A DNA stretch of 64,000 nt from positions 62,001-126,000 of the forward strand of contig NZ_BAUC01000021.1 of assembly GCF_000474215.1 (NCBI RefSeq). Direction: 5' to 3'. Shown piece after piece: positions 37,848-48,861 of this stretch. This stretch comes from Edwardsiella hoshinae NBRC 105699 = ATCC 33379 (GTDB lineage Bacteria; Pseudomonadota; Gammaproteobacteria; Enterobacterales; Enterobacteriaceae). The notes beneath the pieces were generated by a model, which saw nothing but the letters and a program-made list of their open reading frames with translations, had not been told where the DNA came from and searched no databases. How positions within the stretch are numbered: the stretch's first letter is position 1; every line of letters begins with the position of its first letter. Made by a program: the position numbers and the translations under genes.

Positions 37848-39302
37848 TTAATTATCCAGACGCCCGGCGCTACGCGCCTGAGCTTCCCACTCGGGAACAA
37901 CCGTGTTCAGGAAGCGCTGCTTCTCGTCGCTCATCTGCGGCATAGTCATCCCCAGCGCCTGCTGGGCCAGTGCCTTGGTAGAAATATCCGGCAGCACGAC
38001 CGGCTCATTGACCCCATGGCGCGCCAAGACACGCACCAACTGGGTACGCGCGTTAGCGGCCTTATCCAACGCGCTGCCCAGCATGTGCAACGCCACATCC
38101 GGCGCATGCATCTGCACCCCATGAGAGGCGATGGCGAAATCCCAACGCCATTGGGCATGACGGATATCCGTCAGGATCGGCTGCATCTCGGCCTCGTTAG
38201 CGCCGGCGGCCCAAGCGGCCTTAGCCTCGAAGTGCGCCCGTACCAACTGATCCTCCGCCTTCAGCTTGAGATCCTGGATGTCTTGCTTACGCTTGGCCAC
38301 GGTCTGCTGCAAGGTAGCCTTATCCTGGGTGTGGCAACTGCGGCAGGTCTGCTCGAAGTTATCGAAGGGATTACCGATCTTGTGGCTGGTGTAGCGCTTA
38401 CCCTCGGCATTCTGTACCTTGGGCATGTGGCAATCGACGCAAGAGACATTATTCTGGCCGTGGATCCCGACGCGCCAGGTCTCATATTCGGGGTGCTGCG
38501 CCTTTAACATCGGCGCCTTAGAGAGCGGGTTCAGCCAATCGGTGAAGCCAATACCGTCGTAATAGGCCTCGATCTCATCGACCTGGGTCCCTTTATCCCA
38601 AGGCAGCTTGACGAGCTTCTCCTTGCCAGAGAAGTAGTACTCCACGTGACACTGACCGCACACCATGGCTTGCTGATCGAAGCGGTTACCCCGCTCGAAA
38701 GGCTTGCCGATTGCCGCTAGGGCGCGTACCGCATAGGGACGCGACAGGTGCAAGGCCGGTTTTCCGGCGGCGAACTCGGCCGATGCGGTGTTGTGGCAAT
38801 CGGCGCAGCCCAGCGCGTTAACGATCTGCGGCCCGCCGCTCGCCCAGGTACCGTGGTAGTAGGCATCCTCGCCCTGTTCGGCGATCACCCGCGCCACGTC
38901 GGGGCTCTTACAACTCCAACAGGCCATCGGCTGCGGGCCATCCTCGGGCTTCATCGGCGCGCCAGTGCGCAGCGTCTCACGCACATCGGTCAGCGCATAG
39001 GCATGCCCGCGCGGCTTGTTATAGTCTTTAGCGAAAGCGTAACCGGCCCACAGGATCACCAGACGCGGATCTTCGGCCAAGGCATCGGTGCGCTCGGCCT
39101 GTTCGCGGGTCGCCAGCCAAGAGGCGTATTGATCCGGATGGATAGCGGCGAAACGATCATTGCGCGCCTCCACCACCTCGCCGACAGGCTGTGTCGCCGG
39201 CTTGTCCTTGTCTACAGCGTCAGCGGCCGACACCCCCCAGCCCCATACGCCTAACACCACCCCGCACACTATCCGTTGTAGTGCCTTGCTTACCTTGCTC
39301 AT
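37848..39302 (-). CDS. nrfA: NrfA, cytochrome c552 nitrite reductase (ammonia-forming)
   Basis: 484 residues from the ATG at 39302, which has GGAG upstream and starts a signal peptide ending VSAADA; the frame to 39374 is rejected. The catalytic haem site is the lysine-ligated CWSCK (about residue 127), and four CxxCH motifs follow: CADCH, CGQCH, CVDCH, CRSCH. Active-site residues include the Tyr in [11 protein letters not shown] and His in [14 protein letters not shown]. It reduces nitrite to ammonia with six electrons in the periplasm. First gene of nrfABCDEFG, which includes its own haem lyase. Confidence 0.97.
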   Translation of the reverse strand: MSKVSKALQRIVCGVVLGVWGWGVSAADAVDKDKPATQPVGEVVEARNDRFAAIHPDQYASWLATREQAERTDALAEDPRLVILWAGYAFAKDYNKPRGHAYALTDVRETLRTGAPMKPEDGPQPMACWSCKSPDVARVIAEQGEDAYYHGTWASGGPQIVNALGCADCHNTASAEFAAGKPALHLSRPYAVRALAAIGKPFERGNRFDQQAMVCGQCHVEYYFSGKEKLVKLPWDKGTQVDEIEAYYDGIGFTDWLNPLSKAPMLKAQHPEYETWRVGIHGQNNVSCVDCHMPKVQNAEGKRYTSHKIGNPFDNFEQTCRSCHTQDKATLQQTVAKRKQDIQDLKLKAEDQLVRAHFEAKAAWAAGANEAEMQPILTDIRHAQWRWDFAIASHGVQMHAPDVALHMLGSALDKAANARTQLVRVLARHGVNEPVVLPDISTKALAQQALGMTMPQMSDEKQRFLNTVVPEWEAQARSAGRLDN

Positions 39303-39535
39303 AAGCGCTCCATCCACCGTGATATATCTGCCTGGTAGCCAAACCGGGCAGATTAGGCTTAACACAGCGCGCATCCTTGGGCGTGATGAGGAAAATAATT
39401 GTCAGCTCGGAGTAAACAGCTCATGGCGGCATAAATAACGGCATGCTGCCCACTCAAGATTACATGTCCCCAGCCTGCACGCGGTTTATTTTTATTATCC
39501 AGTGACGATTAATAGCAAAAACCACACAAAAAATA

Positions 39536-39549
39536 TTGTTTTCGATCAA
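39536..39549. promoter_or_regulatory. FNR-like site upstream of nrfA (tentative)
   Basis: TTGTTTTCGATCAA matches the FNR consensus TTGAT-N4-ATCAA at nine of ten positions. It is about 235 bp before the nrfA start, farther than usual, within a 442-bp AT-rich region (39303-39744). E. coli nrf is activated by FNR and NarL/NarP. NarL heptamers were not resolved by eye. Confidence 0.4.
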
Positions 39550-39691
39550 TACAGGAAAACGCCTTATATAACAAAGAAGTATTTCGTAACTTACGCCACA
39601 GCAAGGCATGAAAAAATTATTTAATACAGGATAACGGTGCAGGAAATACGACAAAACAAATAAAAAGCAGATGGCCATTATCACAACAAAT

Positions 39692-39719
39692 AAAAAATAC
39701 CCCAAGCGGGGTATTTTTT
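39692..39719 (-). terminator. Terminator between yfgJ and the nrf promoter
   Basis: AAAAAATACCCC-AAGC-GGGGTATTTTTT, a 12-pair stem with A and T tracts on both sides. It ends the leftward transcript from the AEC carrier and yfgJ. Confidence 0.9.
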
Positions 39720-39744
39720 ATTTAAACAAAATAAATTACTGCCG

Positions 39745-39969
39745 TTAGCAAGGAATATAGCGAAACTGCACCTGTTTTTTCGAGATCAAGCCATGCCCTT
39801 GCTGGCAAAAATAGTCAACGGCACCGCATGCCTGCAATACTTGCAAAGGCTGTTGGCATTGTGGGCACATGGCCTCACGGCGATAGGCCTGCTGACAGGC
39901 CGGGCAAAAAAAGTGCCCGTCCTGCCAAATTAACGCCTGCTGGCACTGCGGACAGAGGTCTTGCATCAT
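39745..39969 (-). CDS. yfgJ: Zinc-ribbon protein YfgJ
   Basis: 74 residues with four CxxC pairs or near-pairs: CPQCQQ, CPACQQ, CPQCQQ and a C...C near CGAVDYFCQQGHG, forming two zinc ribbons. The end CGAVDYFCQQGHGLISKK matches E. coli YfgJ closely. Its biochemical role is unknown. In E. coli it lies between xseA and der, and here it holds the same relative place, except that nrf and an AEC carrier flank it. It starts six bases after the carrier gene, so they are cotranscribed. Confidence 0.88.
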   Translation of the reverse strand: MMQDLCPQCQQALIWQDGHFFCPACQQAYRREAMCPQCQQPLQVLQACGAVDYFCQQGHGLISKKQVQFRYIPC

Positions 39970-39975
39970 ATGCTC

Positions 39976-40932
39976 CTAAATCACGCCCCATTGACGCAGG
40001 AAATAGAGACCCAGCGCCGTGGTGAAGAACGAGCCCAGGGTCGTGATGGCGATGATATTCGCTGCCAGCGTCGCATTGCCGCCCATTGCCCGGGTCATCA
40101 CATAGCTCGCCGCCGCGGTCGGCGTCGAACTCAACAAGAAGATCACCCCCAGCGTAACATGACGGAAGCCAAGCAGCCAGGCACCGCCGGTCATGAATAT
40201 CGGTAAGAGCACCAGCTTGGCCAATGAGGCAGAGCCGGCTACATTCGACGCCCCAAACATGGCACGCCAATCAATGCTGGCACCGGCACACAGCAGAGCC
40301 AACGGTAAAGCCATCGCCGCGAGGAAATGGCCGGTATCCTGCACCACCTGCACCATTGGCCAGCCGCTGGCGGCCCACAGCAGACCGAGGACAATGGCGA
40401 TAATCAAGGGATTCAAGGCGATACCGCGTAACAGCAGGCGCCAGCCGATCCCCTGTTGACTGTCGCCGTACAGCGAGCGCGTCAGGGTGATCACCGACAA
40501 GACGTTAAACAGGATCACCGTCACCGCCATATATAGCGAGCCGATGGCCACCCCTTCGCTACCATAGGCGCTGGCGCAATAGGCTAGGCCGACGATCGCC
40601 GTGTTAGCACGAAAGCCGCCCTGCACAAAGATCCCCCGCTCGCGCGGATCGGCAACCAACCAGCGGGATGCCCACTCCAACAACAAGAAGCTGAGCAGCG
40701 TTGCAGCGGCGCCATACAGCACCAAGGGCACGTTCTGGCGTAGCGAGGCTTGACTGGTGGCGATGCTAAAAAACAGGAGACAAGGCAGAGACAGGTTAAA
40801 CACCAGGCGCGTGGCACTATCACAGAAGCGGTCATCGAGCAATCGCCAGCGACGCAGCAGGATGCCGATCAGTAACATCAGCAGGTTGGGGACGGTCACG
40901 CCGAAAGCGAAGCTCCAGGTCTCCCAGGACAT
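39976..40932 (-). CDS. AEC (auxin efflux carrier)-family permease
   Basis: 318 residues with ten predicted spans in two inverted five-helix repeats. The pattern (VTVPNLLMLLIGILLRRWRL at the start; GFRANTAIVGLAY in the middle; LSSTPTAAASYVMTRAMGGN near the end) is that of bacterial AEC transporters such as YfdV or malonate/malate carriers. Substrate unknown. It stands upstream of yfgJ with a six-base gap and about 90 bases after der, whose transcript ends at a hairpin there. It is not at this place in E. coli. Confidence 0.85.
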   Translation of the reverse strand: MSWETWSFAFGVTVPNLLMLLIGILLRRWRLLDDRFCDSATRLVFNLSLPCLLFFSIATSQASLRQNVPLVLYGAAATLLSFLLLEWASRWLVADPRERGIFVQGGFRANTAIVGLAYCASAYGSEGVAIGSLYMAVTVILFNVLSVITLTRSLYGDSQQGIGWRLLLRGIALNPLIIAIVLGLLWAASGWPMVQVVQDTGHFLAAMALPLALLCAGASIDWRAMFGASNVAGSASLAKLVLLPIFMTGGAWLLGFRHVTLGVIFLLSSTPTAAASYVMTRAMGGNATLAANIIAITTLGSFFTTALGLYFLRQWGVI

Positions 40933-40987
40933 AGCACATCCTTGTTACAGGCGGGAAAGAGAGGGGAATTACGTTAACATAGCCGCC

Positions 40988-41015
40988 AAAAAAACGGGAC
41001 ACTTTCGTGTCCCGT
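40988..41015 (-). terminator. der terminator
   Basis: Read leftwards, ACGGGACAC-GAAA-GTGTCCCGT followed by seven T, ten bases past the der stop. Confidence 0.92.
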
Positions 41016-41024
41016 CTAGCGGCG

Positions 41025-42512
41025 TTACTTGGCCTTTCTCAGATGGCTCAGTAAGCGCTTACGCTTACGCATCTGGTTAGGTGTCAAAGTGTTACGCTTA
41101 CCGGCGAACGGGTTATCTCCCTCTTTAAACTGGATACGGATCGGGGTCCCCATTACGTTTAACGAGCGACGGAAGTAGTTCATCAGGTAACGCTTATAGG
41201 AGTCCGGCAGATCCTTGACCTGGTTGCCATGAATGACCACGATCGGCGGATTATAGCCACCGGCGTGCGCGTACTTCAGCTTAACGCGACGTCCACGCAC
41301 CATCGGCGGCTGGTGATCATCCTGCGCCATAGTCATGATACGCGTCAGCATGGAGGTGCTGACGCGGCGGGTGGCGCTTTCGTAAGCTTCCTGAATCGAC
41401 TCGAACAGGTTGCCGACCCCGCTGCCATGCAGCGCAGAAATAAAGTGGATGCGCGCGAAGTCAACAAAGCCCAGGCGCAGATCCAGCATATCTTTCACCT
41501 GCTCCTTGACCTCCAAACTCAACCCATCCCACTTGTTAACCACCACCACCAGTGAGCGCCCACTATTCAGGATGAAGCCTAACAGCGAGAGATCCTGATC
41601 AGAGATGCCCTGGCGCGCATCGATCACTAAGAGTACCACGTTGGCGTCTTCGATCGCTTGCAGCGTCTTGATCACCGAGAACTTCTCCACGGTGTCCGTC
41701 ACCTTGCCGCGCTTACGCACCCCGGCGGTATCGATCAACACGTATTCGCGTTCATCGCGCTCCATCGGGATGTAGATGCTGTCGCGCGTGGTGCCCGGCA
41801 TGTCATACACCACCACCCGATCCTCACCCAGGATGCGGTTGGTGAGTGTGGACTTACCGACGTTAGGCCGGCCAACGATGGCAATCTTAATCGGTTGACC
41901 GATCGGATCGAACGCCTCTTCTTCCGCCTCCTCGGCGGCGTCGGCCGCTTCAGCCTCCAGCGCTTCCCAGTAGGCGGCGTTCGCCTGCTCTTCGCTCAGC
42001 GCCGGTGCCGGCTCTACCTGCGGGATGAACGGCACCAGCGCGTCTTCGATCAGTTGGGTCACGCCGCGGCCATGCGAGGCGGCGATCGGGTGTACTTCAC
42101 CTAGCCCCAGCGCATAAAAGTCACCGACAGCCACATCGGCATCGATGCCATCGGTCTTATTCGCCACCAGGAAGGTCGACTTATCACGGCTACGCAGATG
42201 ACGGGCGATCGCCTCGTCCGCTGGCAGCAGACCGGCACGCGCGTCGACCAGGAACAGCACGATGTCAGCTTCTTCGATCGCCAGCAGCGACTGTTCCGCC
42301 ATATGGGTCTCGACGCCATTCTCGCTGCCATCGATCCCGCCGGTATCGATGATGATGAACTCGTGACCGTTTACTTCAGCACGACCATACTTGCGATCTC
42401 GGGTTAACCCGGGGAAGTCGGCAACCAACGCATCTCGGGTGCGTGTCAACCGGTTAAATAAGGTGGATTTCCCCACATTCGGGCGCCCGACCAGCGCGAC
42501 GACAGGTATCAT
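41025..42512 (-). CDS. der: GTPase Der (EngA), 50S ribosome assembly
   Basis: 495 residues. Two GTPase domains in tandem, each with its own P-loop: [15 protein letters not shown] (residue 8) and [15 protein letters not shown] (about 215), DTGG and DTAG G3 motifs, and NKTD / NKWD G4 motifs. A KH-like domain and a basic end ([16 protein letters not shown]) follow. Required for maturation of the large ribosomal subunit. The acidic linker between the G domains ([17 protein letters not shown]) is typical. It is downstream of bamB but separated from it by a hairpin. Confidence 0.97.
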   Translation of the reverse strand: MIPVVALVGRPNVGKSTLFNRLTRTRDALVADFPGLTRDRKYGRAEVNGHEFIIIDTGGIDGSENGVETHMAEQSLLAIEEADIVLFLVDARAGLLPADEAIARHLRSRDKSTFLVANKTDGIDADVAVGDFYALGLGEVHPIAASHGRGVTQLIEDALVPFIPQVEPAPALSEEQANAAYWEALEAEAADAAEEAEEEAFDPIGQPIKIAIVGRPNVGKSTLTNRILGEDRVVVYDMPGTTRDSIYIPMERDEREYVLIDTAGVRKRGKVTDTVEKFSVIKTLQAIEDANVVLLVIDARQGISDQDLSLLGFILNSGRSLVVVVNKWDGLSLEVKEQVKDMLDLRLGFVDFARIHFISALHGSGVGNLFESIQEAYESATRRVSTSMLTRIMTMAQDDHQPPMVRGRRVKLKYAHAGGYNPPIVVIHGNQVKDLPDSYKRYLMNYFRRSLNVMGTPIRIQFKEGDNPFAGKRNTLTPNQMRKRKRLLSHLRKAK

Positions 42513-42579
42513 TGTTGAAGCCTCTATTACGTAATCTCATCCTGCATCGCCATTTTGCGCACAGGAATATGCAGAAGAC

Positions 42580-42610
42580 GAAACGGCCCCTGAGGTCATC
42601 AGGAGCCGTT
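42580..42610 (-). terminator. Terminator-like hairpin between bamB and der
   Basis: Read leftwards, AACGGCTCCTGA-TGAC-CTCAGGGGCCGTT followed by TCGTCTT. A long stem with a mismatch and a weak T-run, so partial read-through into der is possible. Confidence 0.7.
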
Positions 42611-42647
42611 CCGGGCGGCGGAAAGCCGCCCTATATCATTTTATAAA

Positions 42648-43826
42648 TCAACGGGAAATGGCGTAAACGTCACCACCGCGCGCCTGAATAATCAGGTTAT
42701 CGCCTGCCACTTGGCCGGCGCTGAGCAGACCCGAACTATCCAGTTTCTGCTCCACCACCAAGCGCCCATCGTCTGGATTGATCCAGTACAGGTATCCTTC
42801 CGCATCGCCGACCACCAAGTAGCCGCGATACAGTACCGGTGCCGTCACACCACGGTGCAACAGGTCGCTATTCTTCCACAGCACCACGCCGCCGTTGATG
42901 CTCAGGGCCGCAACGCGCCCATCCTGATCAACCAGGTAAATGCGCCCGCCATCGACGATGATATTATTCACCCCGCCCATGTCGCGTTTCCAGACGATCT
43001 GGCCAGAGCGCAGATCCAGCGCCGACAGGCTGCCGTTGTAGCCCAGGGCATACACCACCCCATCGACCACCACCGGTGTCATATCGATATCGTTAAGGCG
43101 ATCGATCTCCGTCGCACCGGTCGGCTGCGCCACCCGTTGCTGCCAAATCATCTGCCCCTGTTGCAGTAAGACCGCGCTGACGCGACCATTATCGCCGCCG
43201 ACGATCGCCGCGCCATAGGCGACGGCAGGTGCCGACTCGCCACGCAGCGTCAGCGATGGCATATCCAGGCTCACGGTCCACTTGATCGTACCGTCGCTCT
43301 CATCCAACGCCTGCAACATGCCGTTGCTGGTGTGGATCAACACCAGTCCGTCACTAACCACCGGGCGAGAAATAGCCTCACCGGCAACCGTCGTCTTCCA
43401 AGCCTCGCTGCCATCGTCGCTGTTCAGCGCATACACCACCGCGTGCTCGGAACCGACATACAACTTGCTGCCAGAGATGGTCAGCCCACCGGAGAGCAGG
43501 GCGTCGCTACGAGAGAACCAGCCGTCCTTCTCGCCCAGATTTACCGACCACAGTTTGTCACCGTTTTCGGCGTTCATCGCCATCACTAACCCCTGACGAT
43601 CCGCGGCATAGATGCGGTTATCCTGATACGCCGGGCGCAGGTGGGAATAAAAATCACCGACACCGTTACCCACCGAGCGGCTCCAGACCGTCTGCGGCGT
43701 AAACTGGTTTTCCACCTGCGGTAACGGCGCCATCACTACCGTATCCGTCTCGCCGCTAAACCAGGAGCATCCGCTCAGCATGGTTGCTGACAGTAAGCCG
43801 ACCAGGAGCGTTTTACGCAATTGCAT
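42648..43826 (-). CDS. bamB: Outer-membrane assembly lipoprotein BamB
   Basis: 392 residues, same length as E. coli BamB (YfgL). A lipoprotein signal with lipobox LSGC (Cys20) is followed by an eight-bladed beta-propeller of PQQ-like repeats (for example GLVMAMNAENGDKLWSVNLG, VVYALNSDDGSEAWKTTVAG, LSALDLRSGQIVWKRDMGG). It is a scaffold of the BAM complex that inserts beta-barrel proteins. It starts 11 bases after yfgM, so is cotranscribed with it. Confidence 0.96.
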   Translation of the reverse strand: MQLRKTLLVGLLSATMLSGCSWFSGETDTVVMAPLPQVENQFTPQTVWSRSVGNGVGDFYSHLRPAYQDNRIYAADRQGLVMAMNAENGDKLWSVNLGEKDGWFSRSDALLSGGLTISGSKLYVGSEHAVVYALNSDDGSEAWKTTVAGEAISRPVVSDGLVLIHTSNGMLQALDESDGTIKWTVSLDMPSLTLRGESAPAVAYGAAIVGGDNGRVSAVLLQQGQMIWQQRVAQPTGATEIDRLNDIDMTPVVVDGVVYALGYNGSLSALDLRSGQIVWKRDMGGVNNIIVDGGRIYLVDQDGRVAALSINGGVVLWKNSDLLHRGVTAPVLYRGYLVVGDAEGYLYWINPDDGRLVVEQKLDSSGLLSAGQVAGDNLIIQARGGDVYAISR

Positions 43827-43837
43827 CGATTATCCCC

Positions 43838-44458
43838 TTAGCTGGATAAATTATTCAGTTTCATCCGCAGTAGCGCCTGCAATGACTGAGAGGCCCCCTC
43901 TGCCAGCCCTTTGCTGTAGGCCTCACGCGCACCCTTGGCGTCGCCCTTCTTCAGCAACACATCGCCGCGTACATCCTGTGCCAACGCCTGCCATCCTTTA
44001 GCGGTAACGCCATCCAAGGTCTTCAGCGCGGCATCCAGTTGGTTATCCTGTAGTTGTACCCGAGCCAGGCGCAGATCGCTCAACGCTTTCAGGTTTTCAT
44101 CCTGCGCCTGCCCTGCCGCCCAGGCTAACTGGCTCTGCGCCTTGCCAAACTCGGCCTTATCGACTTCGTATTGTGCCAACTGGAGCGCCGCCAGGACGCC
44201 ATAGTTATTGGCGTTCTCTTTGATGAAGGCCTCGCTCAGGGCGATCCCATCCTGCTTGCCGCCGTTCAACGCCTCGCTGGCCTGCTGGTAAGATTGAGAA
44301 GCCTGCGCCATACCGGCTTGTTGATGGTTAACCCAATAACGCCAGCCAAACAGTGCGCCGACGCCGATCACCACCCCGACCACCAGCGTTTTACCATACT
44401 CTCGGAAGAAATGGCGGATGGCATCAACCTGTTCGTTCTCTGTGCTATAGACTTCCAC
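43838..44458 (-). CDS. yfgM: YfgM, ancillary SecYEG translocon protein
   Basis: 206 residues (E. coli 206). Cytoplasmic start (VDAIRHFFREYGK), one span (about 24-42, LVVGVVIGVGALFGWRYWV) and a periplasmic TPR-like domain. In E. coli YfgM binds PpiD at the SecYEG channel and links to periplasmic chaperones. The start codon is GTG. It lies 13 bases after hisS and 11 before bamB. Confidence 0.93.
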   Translation of the reverse strand: MEVYSTENEQVDAIRHFFREYGKTLVVGVVIGVGALFGWRYWVNHQQAGMAQASQSYQQASEALNGGKQDGIALSEAFIKENANNYGVLAALQLAQYEVDKAEFGKAQSQLAWAAGQAQDENLKALSDLRLARVQLQDNQLDAALKTLDGVTAKGWQALAQDVRGDVLLKKGDAKGAREAYSKGLAEGASQSLQALLRMKLNNLSS

Positions 44459-44471
44459 TGTTTCTTACTCC

Positions 44472-45746
44472 TTAGCCCAACATGGTCGCCAGCAATTGTG
44501 CGGCCTGATCCTGCGCCACGCTTTGCTGCTCGCCGCTCGCCAGGCACTTCACATTCACCTGACCGCTCTGCACTTCGCTTTCGCCCAGCACGAGGGCAAT
44601 GCGAGCCCCCCACTTGTCGGCTCGCGCGAACTGCTTCTTAAAGTTACCGCCGCCGTAATTGGTCATCAGACGCAGTTGCGGCAAAGCATCGCGCAACTGC
44701 TCGGCCAGACGCATCGCCGCACTCTGCGTCCCCTCGCCGACGGCGATCAGGTAGGCATCCACCGTACGCTGCGGCAGGAAATCCGGATTCACCGCCTGAA
44801 CCAACAGCACTAAGCGCTCCAGTCCCATGGCGAAACCGACCGCCGGTGTCGCATGGCCGCCCAGTTGTGCCACCAGGCCGTCGTAACGGCCACCAGCACA
44901 GACGGTACCCTGCGCTCCCAGGCTATTGGTCACCCACTCAAACACGGTACGGTTATAGTAGTCCAAACCACGCACCAGCCGCTCATTCACCGTGTAGGCG
45001 ATGCCCGCGTCATCCAGCAGGCGGCACAGTCCGGCAAAGTGGCTACGAGACTCCTCGTCCAGATAATCCGACAACCGCGGCGCATCGTTCAGCAACGCCT
45101 GCACCTCCGGATTTTTGGAGTCCAGCACGCGCAACGGGTTGCTGTACATGCGGCGCTTGCAGTCTTCGTCCAGTTGCTCTTTATACTGCTCCAGGTAAGC
45201 CACCAGGGCGTCGCGGTAGTTAGCGCGCGCCTCCAGCGAGCCGATGGAGTTCAGCTCCAACGCTACGTGATCGGCGATACCCAGCACTTTCCACCAACGG
45301 GCGGTCATCATGATGATTTCAGCATCGATATCCGGACCGGCGAGGCCAAACACCTCTGCCCCCAACTGATGGAACTGGCGATAACGCCCCTTCTGCGGGC
45401 GTTCGTGACGGAACATCGGCCCGATGTACCACAGACGCTGCTCCTGATTGTACAGCAGACCATGCTCGATCCCGGCGCGTACGCAGCCGGCGGTACCTTC
45501 CGGACGCAGCGTCAGGCTATCGCCATTGCGGTCTTCGAAGGTATACATTTCTTTCTCAACCACATCGGTCACTTCGCCGATGGCGCGTTTGAATAACGGG
45601 GTCTGCTCTACAATCGGCAAACGGATCTCGCTGTAGCCGTAGCTGGCCAGCACCTGCTTGAGCGCCGCCTCGATCGGCTGCCACAGCGCCGTGTCTGCCG
45701 GCAGATAGTCGTTCATGCCACGAATGGCCTGGATATTCTTAGCCAC
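44472..45746 (-). CDS. hisS: Histidyl-tRNA synthetase
   Basis: 424 residues, class II synthetase. Motif 2 is in [20 protein letters not shown]; the histidine-specific segments [15 protein letters not shown] and [15 protein letters not shown] are present, and the C-terminal anticodon domain ends in LLATMLG. Start is GTG at 45746 ([16 protein letters not shown]), the same N-terminus as E. coli. It lies 106 bases after ispG. Confidence 0.97.
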   Translation of the reverse strand: MAKNIQAIRGMNDYLPADTALWQPIEAALKQVLASYGYSEIRLPIVEQTPLFKRAIGEVTDVVEKEMYTFEDRNGDSLTLRPEGTAGCVRAGIEHGLLYNQEQRLWYIGPMFRHERPQKGRYRQFHQLGAEVFGLAGPDIDAEIIMMTARWWKVLGIADHVALELNSIGSLEARANYRDALVAYLEQYKEQLDEDCKRRMYSNPLRVLDSKNPEVQALLNDAPRLSDYLDEESRSHFAGLCRLLDDAGIAYTVNERLVRGLDYYNRTVFEWVTNSLGAQGTVCAGGRYDGLVAQLGGHATPAVGFAMGLERLVLLVQAVNPDFLPQRTVDAYLIAVGEGTQSAAMRLAEQLRDALPQLRLMTNYGGGNFKKQFARADKWGARIALVLGESEVQSGQVNVKCLASGEQQSVAQDQAAQLLATMLG

Positions 45747-45852
45747 GTCAACTCTCTATGTAATTTGCAAAAACTGGCCCGATTATAGAGGCAACGCTAG
45801 TTCCTCTTCAACGCGGGCAGACTGCGGCACCGCCGACGCGGCGCCGCGTATG

Positions 45853-46977
45853 TCACTGAGCGTCCAATTGGGTGATGCCGATACGCATCTTTTCATCCAA
45901 CTGCGCCGCCTTGGCGCGGATCTTCGCCTCCAACTGATCGATGATGTCGGCGTTATCGAAGCGCGTTTTCTGCCGCACGCCATCCTCATAAAATCCGCTC
46001 TTGTTATGGCCGCCGGTGACGCCCAGCGTCGAGACCAATGCCTCGCCTGGCCCGTTGACCACGCAACCGATGATCGAAACATCCATCGGCGTGACGATAT
46101 CTTCCAAGCGCTGCTCCAGTGCATTCACCGTACCGATCACGTCAAACTCCTGGCGCGAACAAGTCGGGCAGGCGATGAAGTTGATACCACGAGAACGGAT
46201 ACGCAACGACTTGAGAATGTCGAACCCGACCTTGACCTCTTCCACCGGATCGGCGGCCAGCGACACACGCAGGGTATCGCCGATCCCCTCCGCCAACAGC
46301 ATGCCCAGCCCGATCGCCGACTTGACGGCGCCGCTCCGAGCGCCGCCCGCCTCGGTGATCCCCAGGTGCAATGGCTGGTCGATACGCTCCGCCAACAGGC
46401 GATACGCCCCGACCGCCAAGAAGACGTCAGAAGCTTTCACGCTCACCTTAAACTGATCGAAGTTAAGCCGATCCAGAATATCGACGTGGCGCATCGCCGA
46501 CTCCAACAGTGCCTGCGGTGTCGGTTCGCCATACTTTTCCTGGATATCCTTCTCCAGCGAACCGGCGTTCACACCGATACGAATCGGAATACCGCGCTCG
46601 CGTGCACAATCGACCACCGCGCGAATACGGCTCTCGTTACCGATATTACCGGGATTGATACGCAGGCAATCCACGCCGTACTCCGCTACTTTCAAGGCGA
46701 TGCGATAGTCGAAGTGGATATCGGCCACCAGCGGCACCTGGGCCTGTTGCTTGATCTGCCTAAAGGCCTCGGCCGCCTCCATGGTCGGTACCGAGACCCG
46801 CACGATATCGACCCCAACGCGCTCCAAGGCGCGGATCTGGGCCACCGTCGCCGCCACATCGGTGGTGCGGGTGTTGGTCATAGACTGAACGGCGATGGGG
46901 GCGCCGTCACCGATCGGCACATTGCCGACATTGATACGCGTCGATTTACGGCGCTTAATGGGGGATGCGTTATGCAT
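45853..46977 (-). CDS. ispG: 4-hydroxy-3-methylbut-2-enyl diphosphate synthase (IspG)
   Basis: 374 residues (E. coli 372). [4Fe-4S] enzyme of the MEP isoprenoid pathway that converts MEcPP to HMBPP. Cluster cysteines: [10 protein letters not shown] (two) and [10 protein letters not shown] (one). The N-terminal TIM barrel starts [19 protein letters not shown]. Its cluster is delivered by ErpA in E. coli, and erpA is also in this window. It lies between rodZ (25 bases) and hisS. Confidence 0.97.
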   Translation of the reverse strand: MHNASPIKRRKSTRINVGNVPIGDGAPIAVQSMTNTRTTDVAATVAQIRALERVGVDIVRVSVPTMEAAEAFRQIKQQAQVPLVADIHFDYRIALKVAEYGVDCLRINPGNIGNESRIRAVVDCARERGIPIRIGVNAGSLEKDIQEKYGEPTPQALLESAMRHVDILDRLNFDQFKVSVKASDVFLAVGAYRLLAERIDQPLHLGITEAGGARSGAVKSAIGLGMLLAEGIGDTLRVSLAADPVEEVKVGFDILKSLRIRSRGINFIACPTCSRQEFDVIGTVNALEQRLEDIVTPMDVSIIGCVVNGPGEALVSTLGVTGGHNKSGFYEDGVRQKTRFDNADIIDQLEAKIRAKAAQLDEKMRIGITQLDAQ

Positions 46978-47002
46978 GACTTCTCTCCGCCCTTGCCGTA
47001 AC

Positions 47003-48040
47003 TCAGTTAGCCGCCGCTGGCTGTGCGTCTAACGTCAAACGGGCAACCTGGCTTGACTTGATAAAACGACTCAGATCGACCGGCTTACCCAGATACTGGA
47101 TCTGCACCGCCGCTGGCGCGCCGATCTTCAGACGGTAAGGCGCCTTACCGGAAAGCTCGAGCTTCGCCCCGGCCGGCTGTAAGCCGCTAAACAAGACCTT
47201 ACCGCTCGCATCACGCACCTCCAGCCAACACTTGTCGCTAAAGTGCATCACCAGAGGTTGACCGCTCGCCGCCTCGCTCCCGGTCGCCACGCTGGCCGCT
47301 GCCGTCGGCAACGCCGCTGTAGACAACGGGGCGATATCCGCCTGGCTCGGCGCCACCACGGCGCCCGGAGTGGCTGGCGTGGAGGCAGCCGGCGCGTTAG
47401 CGCTGTTGACCGCCGGAGCGGGGGACTCGCTCGGTGCCGCCGTTGCGGCCGGAGTATGACTGACCGACGCGCTGCTAGCCGCGGGCTGAGAGGCCGGGGT
47501 GTTGCGGGCGTCGGCATCGTCTGCCGCCGCGCCGCCTGAAGCGGACAACTCAACGGGCTGTGCCTGTTGCTGCTTCGCCAGCTGTGCCGAGGACTCATCG
47601 GCCATCTCGGCGATATCCTGCTGCTGGGCCTTATGATTCTGCCACCACCACGAACCGGTGATGCCGATCACGACAAAGATCACCAGCCAGGTGAACGTCA
47701 TCAACCAACCTTCGCGTTTCTTCCGCCGCTTGCCCAGCGAAAAGCTTTGCATCGGCGCCATTTTTACCGCCCGAACCGGCGCCTGTTTGGCCAACAACGG
47801 GGCGATCTCCTGCTCAGGGATCTGTACCAGCTTGGCATAGGCGCGGATATAGCCACGGACGAAGGTCGACACCAAGCCATCGGGGGCCTTGTCTTCTTCA
47901 ATGTCTCGTATCGTCGAGAGCTTCAGGCACAGGCGCTCTGCCACCTGCTGCTGAGTAAGCCCTAAACGCTCACGGCCCTGGCGCAGACGCTCGCCAGTGC
48001 TCATCGGTGCTGCTTGATCTTGGGAGGCTTCAGTATTCAT
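47003..48040 (-). CDS. rodZ: Cytoskeletal protein RodZ
   Basis: 345 residues (E. coli 337). An N-terminal helix-turn-helix of Cro type (about 15-85; [20 protein letters not shown]), which binds MreB, a basic juxtamembrane stretch (GKRRKKREG), one span (about 113-131) and a periplasmic part made of an Ala/Pro/Ser-rich low-complexity linker (about 150-250) and a beta-domain (about 255-340). It keeps rod shape. It overlaps the end of pilF by 11 bases. The linker is longer and more Ala/Pro-rich than in E. coli. Confidence 0.95.
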   Translation of the reverse strand: MNTEASQDQAAPMSTGERLRQGRERLGLTQQQVAERLCLKLSTIRDIEEDKAPDGLVSTFVRGYIRAYAKLVQIPEQEIAPLLAKQAPVRAVKMAPMQSFSLGKRRKKREGWLMTFTWLVIFVVIGITGSWWWQNHKAQQQDIAEMADESSAQLAKQQQAQPVELSASGGAAADDADARNTPASQPAASSASVSHTPAATAAPSESPAPAVNSANAPAASTPATPGAVVAPSQADIAPLSTAALPTAAASVATGSEAASGQPLVMHFSDKCWLEVRDASGKVLFSGLQPAGAKLELSGKAPYRLKIGAPAAVQIQYLGKPVDLSRFIKSSQVARLTLDAQPAAAN

Positions 48041-48779
48041 TCGCTAGGAACTGCTGGTACTGTTGGGATTGTGGAAAATTTCGCGCCAGTTGTTTGCCAT
48101 AACGTTCTAGGTTCGTCTGGCGCCCATCTAACGCAGCGAAACGGATTTGTAACCATAAACTATCGGCGCTGACCGGTAAAATATGATTGTAAACATCCAA
48201 CATCAGTCGTGCTTCCGTGCGCTTACCCTGTTGTAACGCTTGCGAGGCGTCGGCCAGCAAGCGCACACCTTGCTGCGGATCCGCCTTCAACGCACGGATG
48301 AAAAGTCTACGCGCCTCATCGGGATGGGCGGCATGCAAGAAGCAGCTTCCTGCACTGAAAAATGCATCGGCAACCCATCCCTCATCGGGGAGCTGCGCCG
48401 CCGCGTTAAACTGTTGTTGCGCCGCTACATACTGCCCTAAAGTGCAGAGAAACGCACCGTAATTATTCATTACCGTGGCGCTGCGCGGCGCCGCCGCCAA
48501 TGCTTGGCGATACCCTTGCGCGGCAGCGTGCAGCTGGCCACGCTGTTGCTGGTACATCGCCGTCAGCAGCAGCGTACGGTAGTCGCCCGTGGCAGAAACC
48601 GAGAGTTGCGCGAGTGCCTGCTGTGCCTGCGGCAAATCGCCACGCGCCAACGCGGCGAAGGTCTGCTGCGGGAGCGGCAAGGAAGCCTCGCTCTGCGGCG
48701 GTGCCTCGCTTGACTTTTCAGCACACCCGACCAGCAACGCGGCCAACATCCAGCTCATCACAGCCCTTGTCGTTCTCAT
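48030..48779 (-). CDS. pilF: PilF/PilW-like TPR lipoprotein
   Basis: 249 residues from the ATG at 48779, which gives a lipoprotein signal [19 protein letters not shown] with lipobox LVGC; the frame to 48851 is not supported. At least four tetratricopeptide repeats follow ([40 protein letters not shown]). PilF is the pilotin for type IV pilus secretins in Pseudomonas. Enterobacteria keep the gene at this place (rlmN-pilF-rodZ), often with little else of the pilus system. It lies 82 bases after rlmN and overlaps rodZ. Confidence 0.9.
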   Translation of the reverse strand: MRTTRAVMSWMLAALLVGCAEKSSEAPPQSEASLPLPQQTFAALARGDLPQAQQALAQLSVSATGDYRTLLLTAMYQQQRGQLHAAAQGYRQALAAAPRSATVMNNYGAFLCTLGQYVAAQQQFNAAAQLPDEGWVADAFFSAGSCFLHAAHPDEARRLFIRALKADPQQGVRLLADASQALQQGKRTEARLMLDVYNHILPVSADSLWLQIRFAALDGRQTNLERYGKQLARNFPQSQQYQQFLANEY

Positions 48780-48861
48780 CCCTTGCTCCCGCTCTCTGCC
48801 ATGCGAACGAGCCTCGATGCACGGTGCGCGTCCCGCCATGCGGACGCCCATCCCTGTTACA

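Noticed and set aside
45747-45852. SroE-like small RNA between ispG and hisS
   Set aside because: E. coli encodes one in this interval, but I could not recognise its sequence or structure here.
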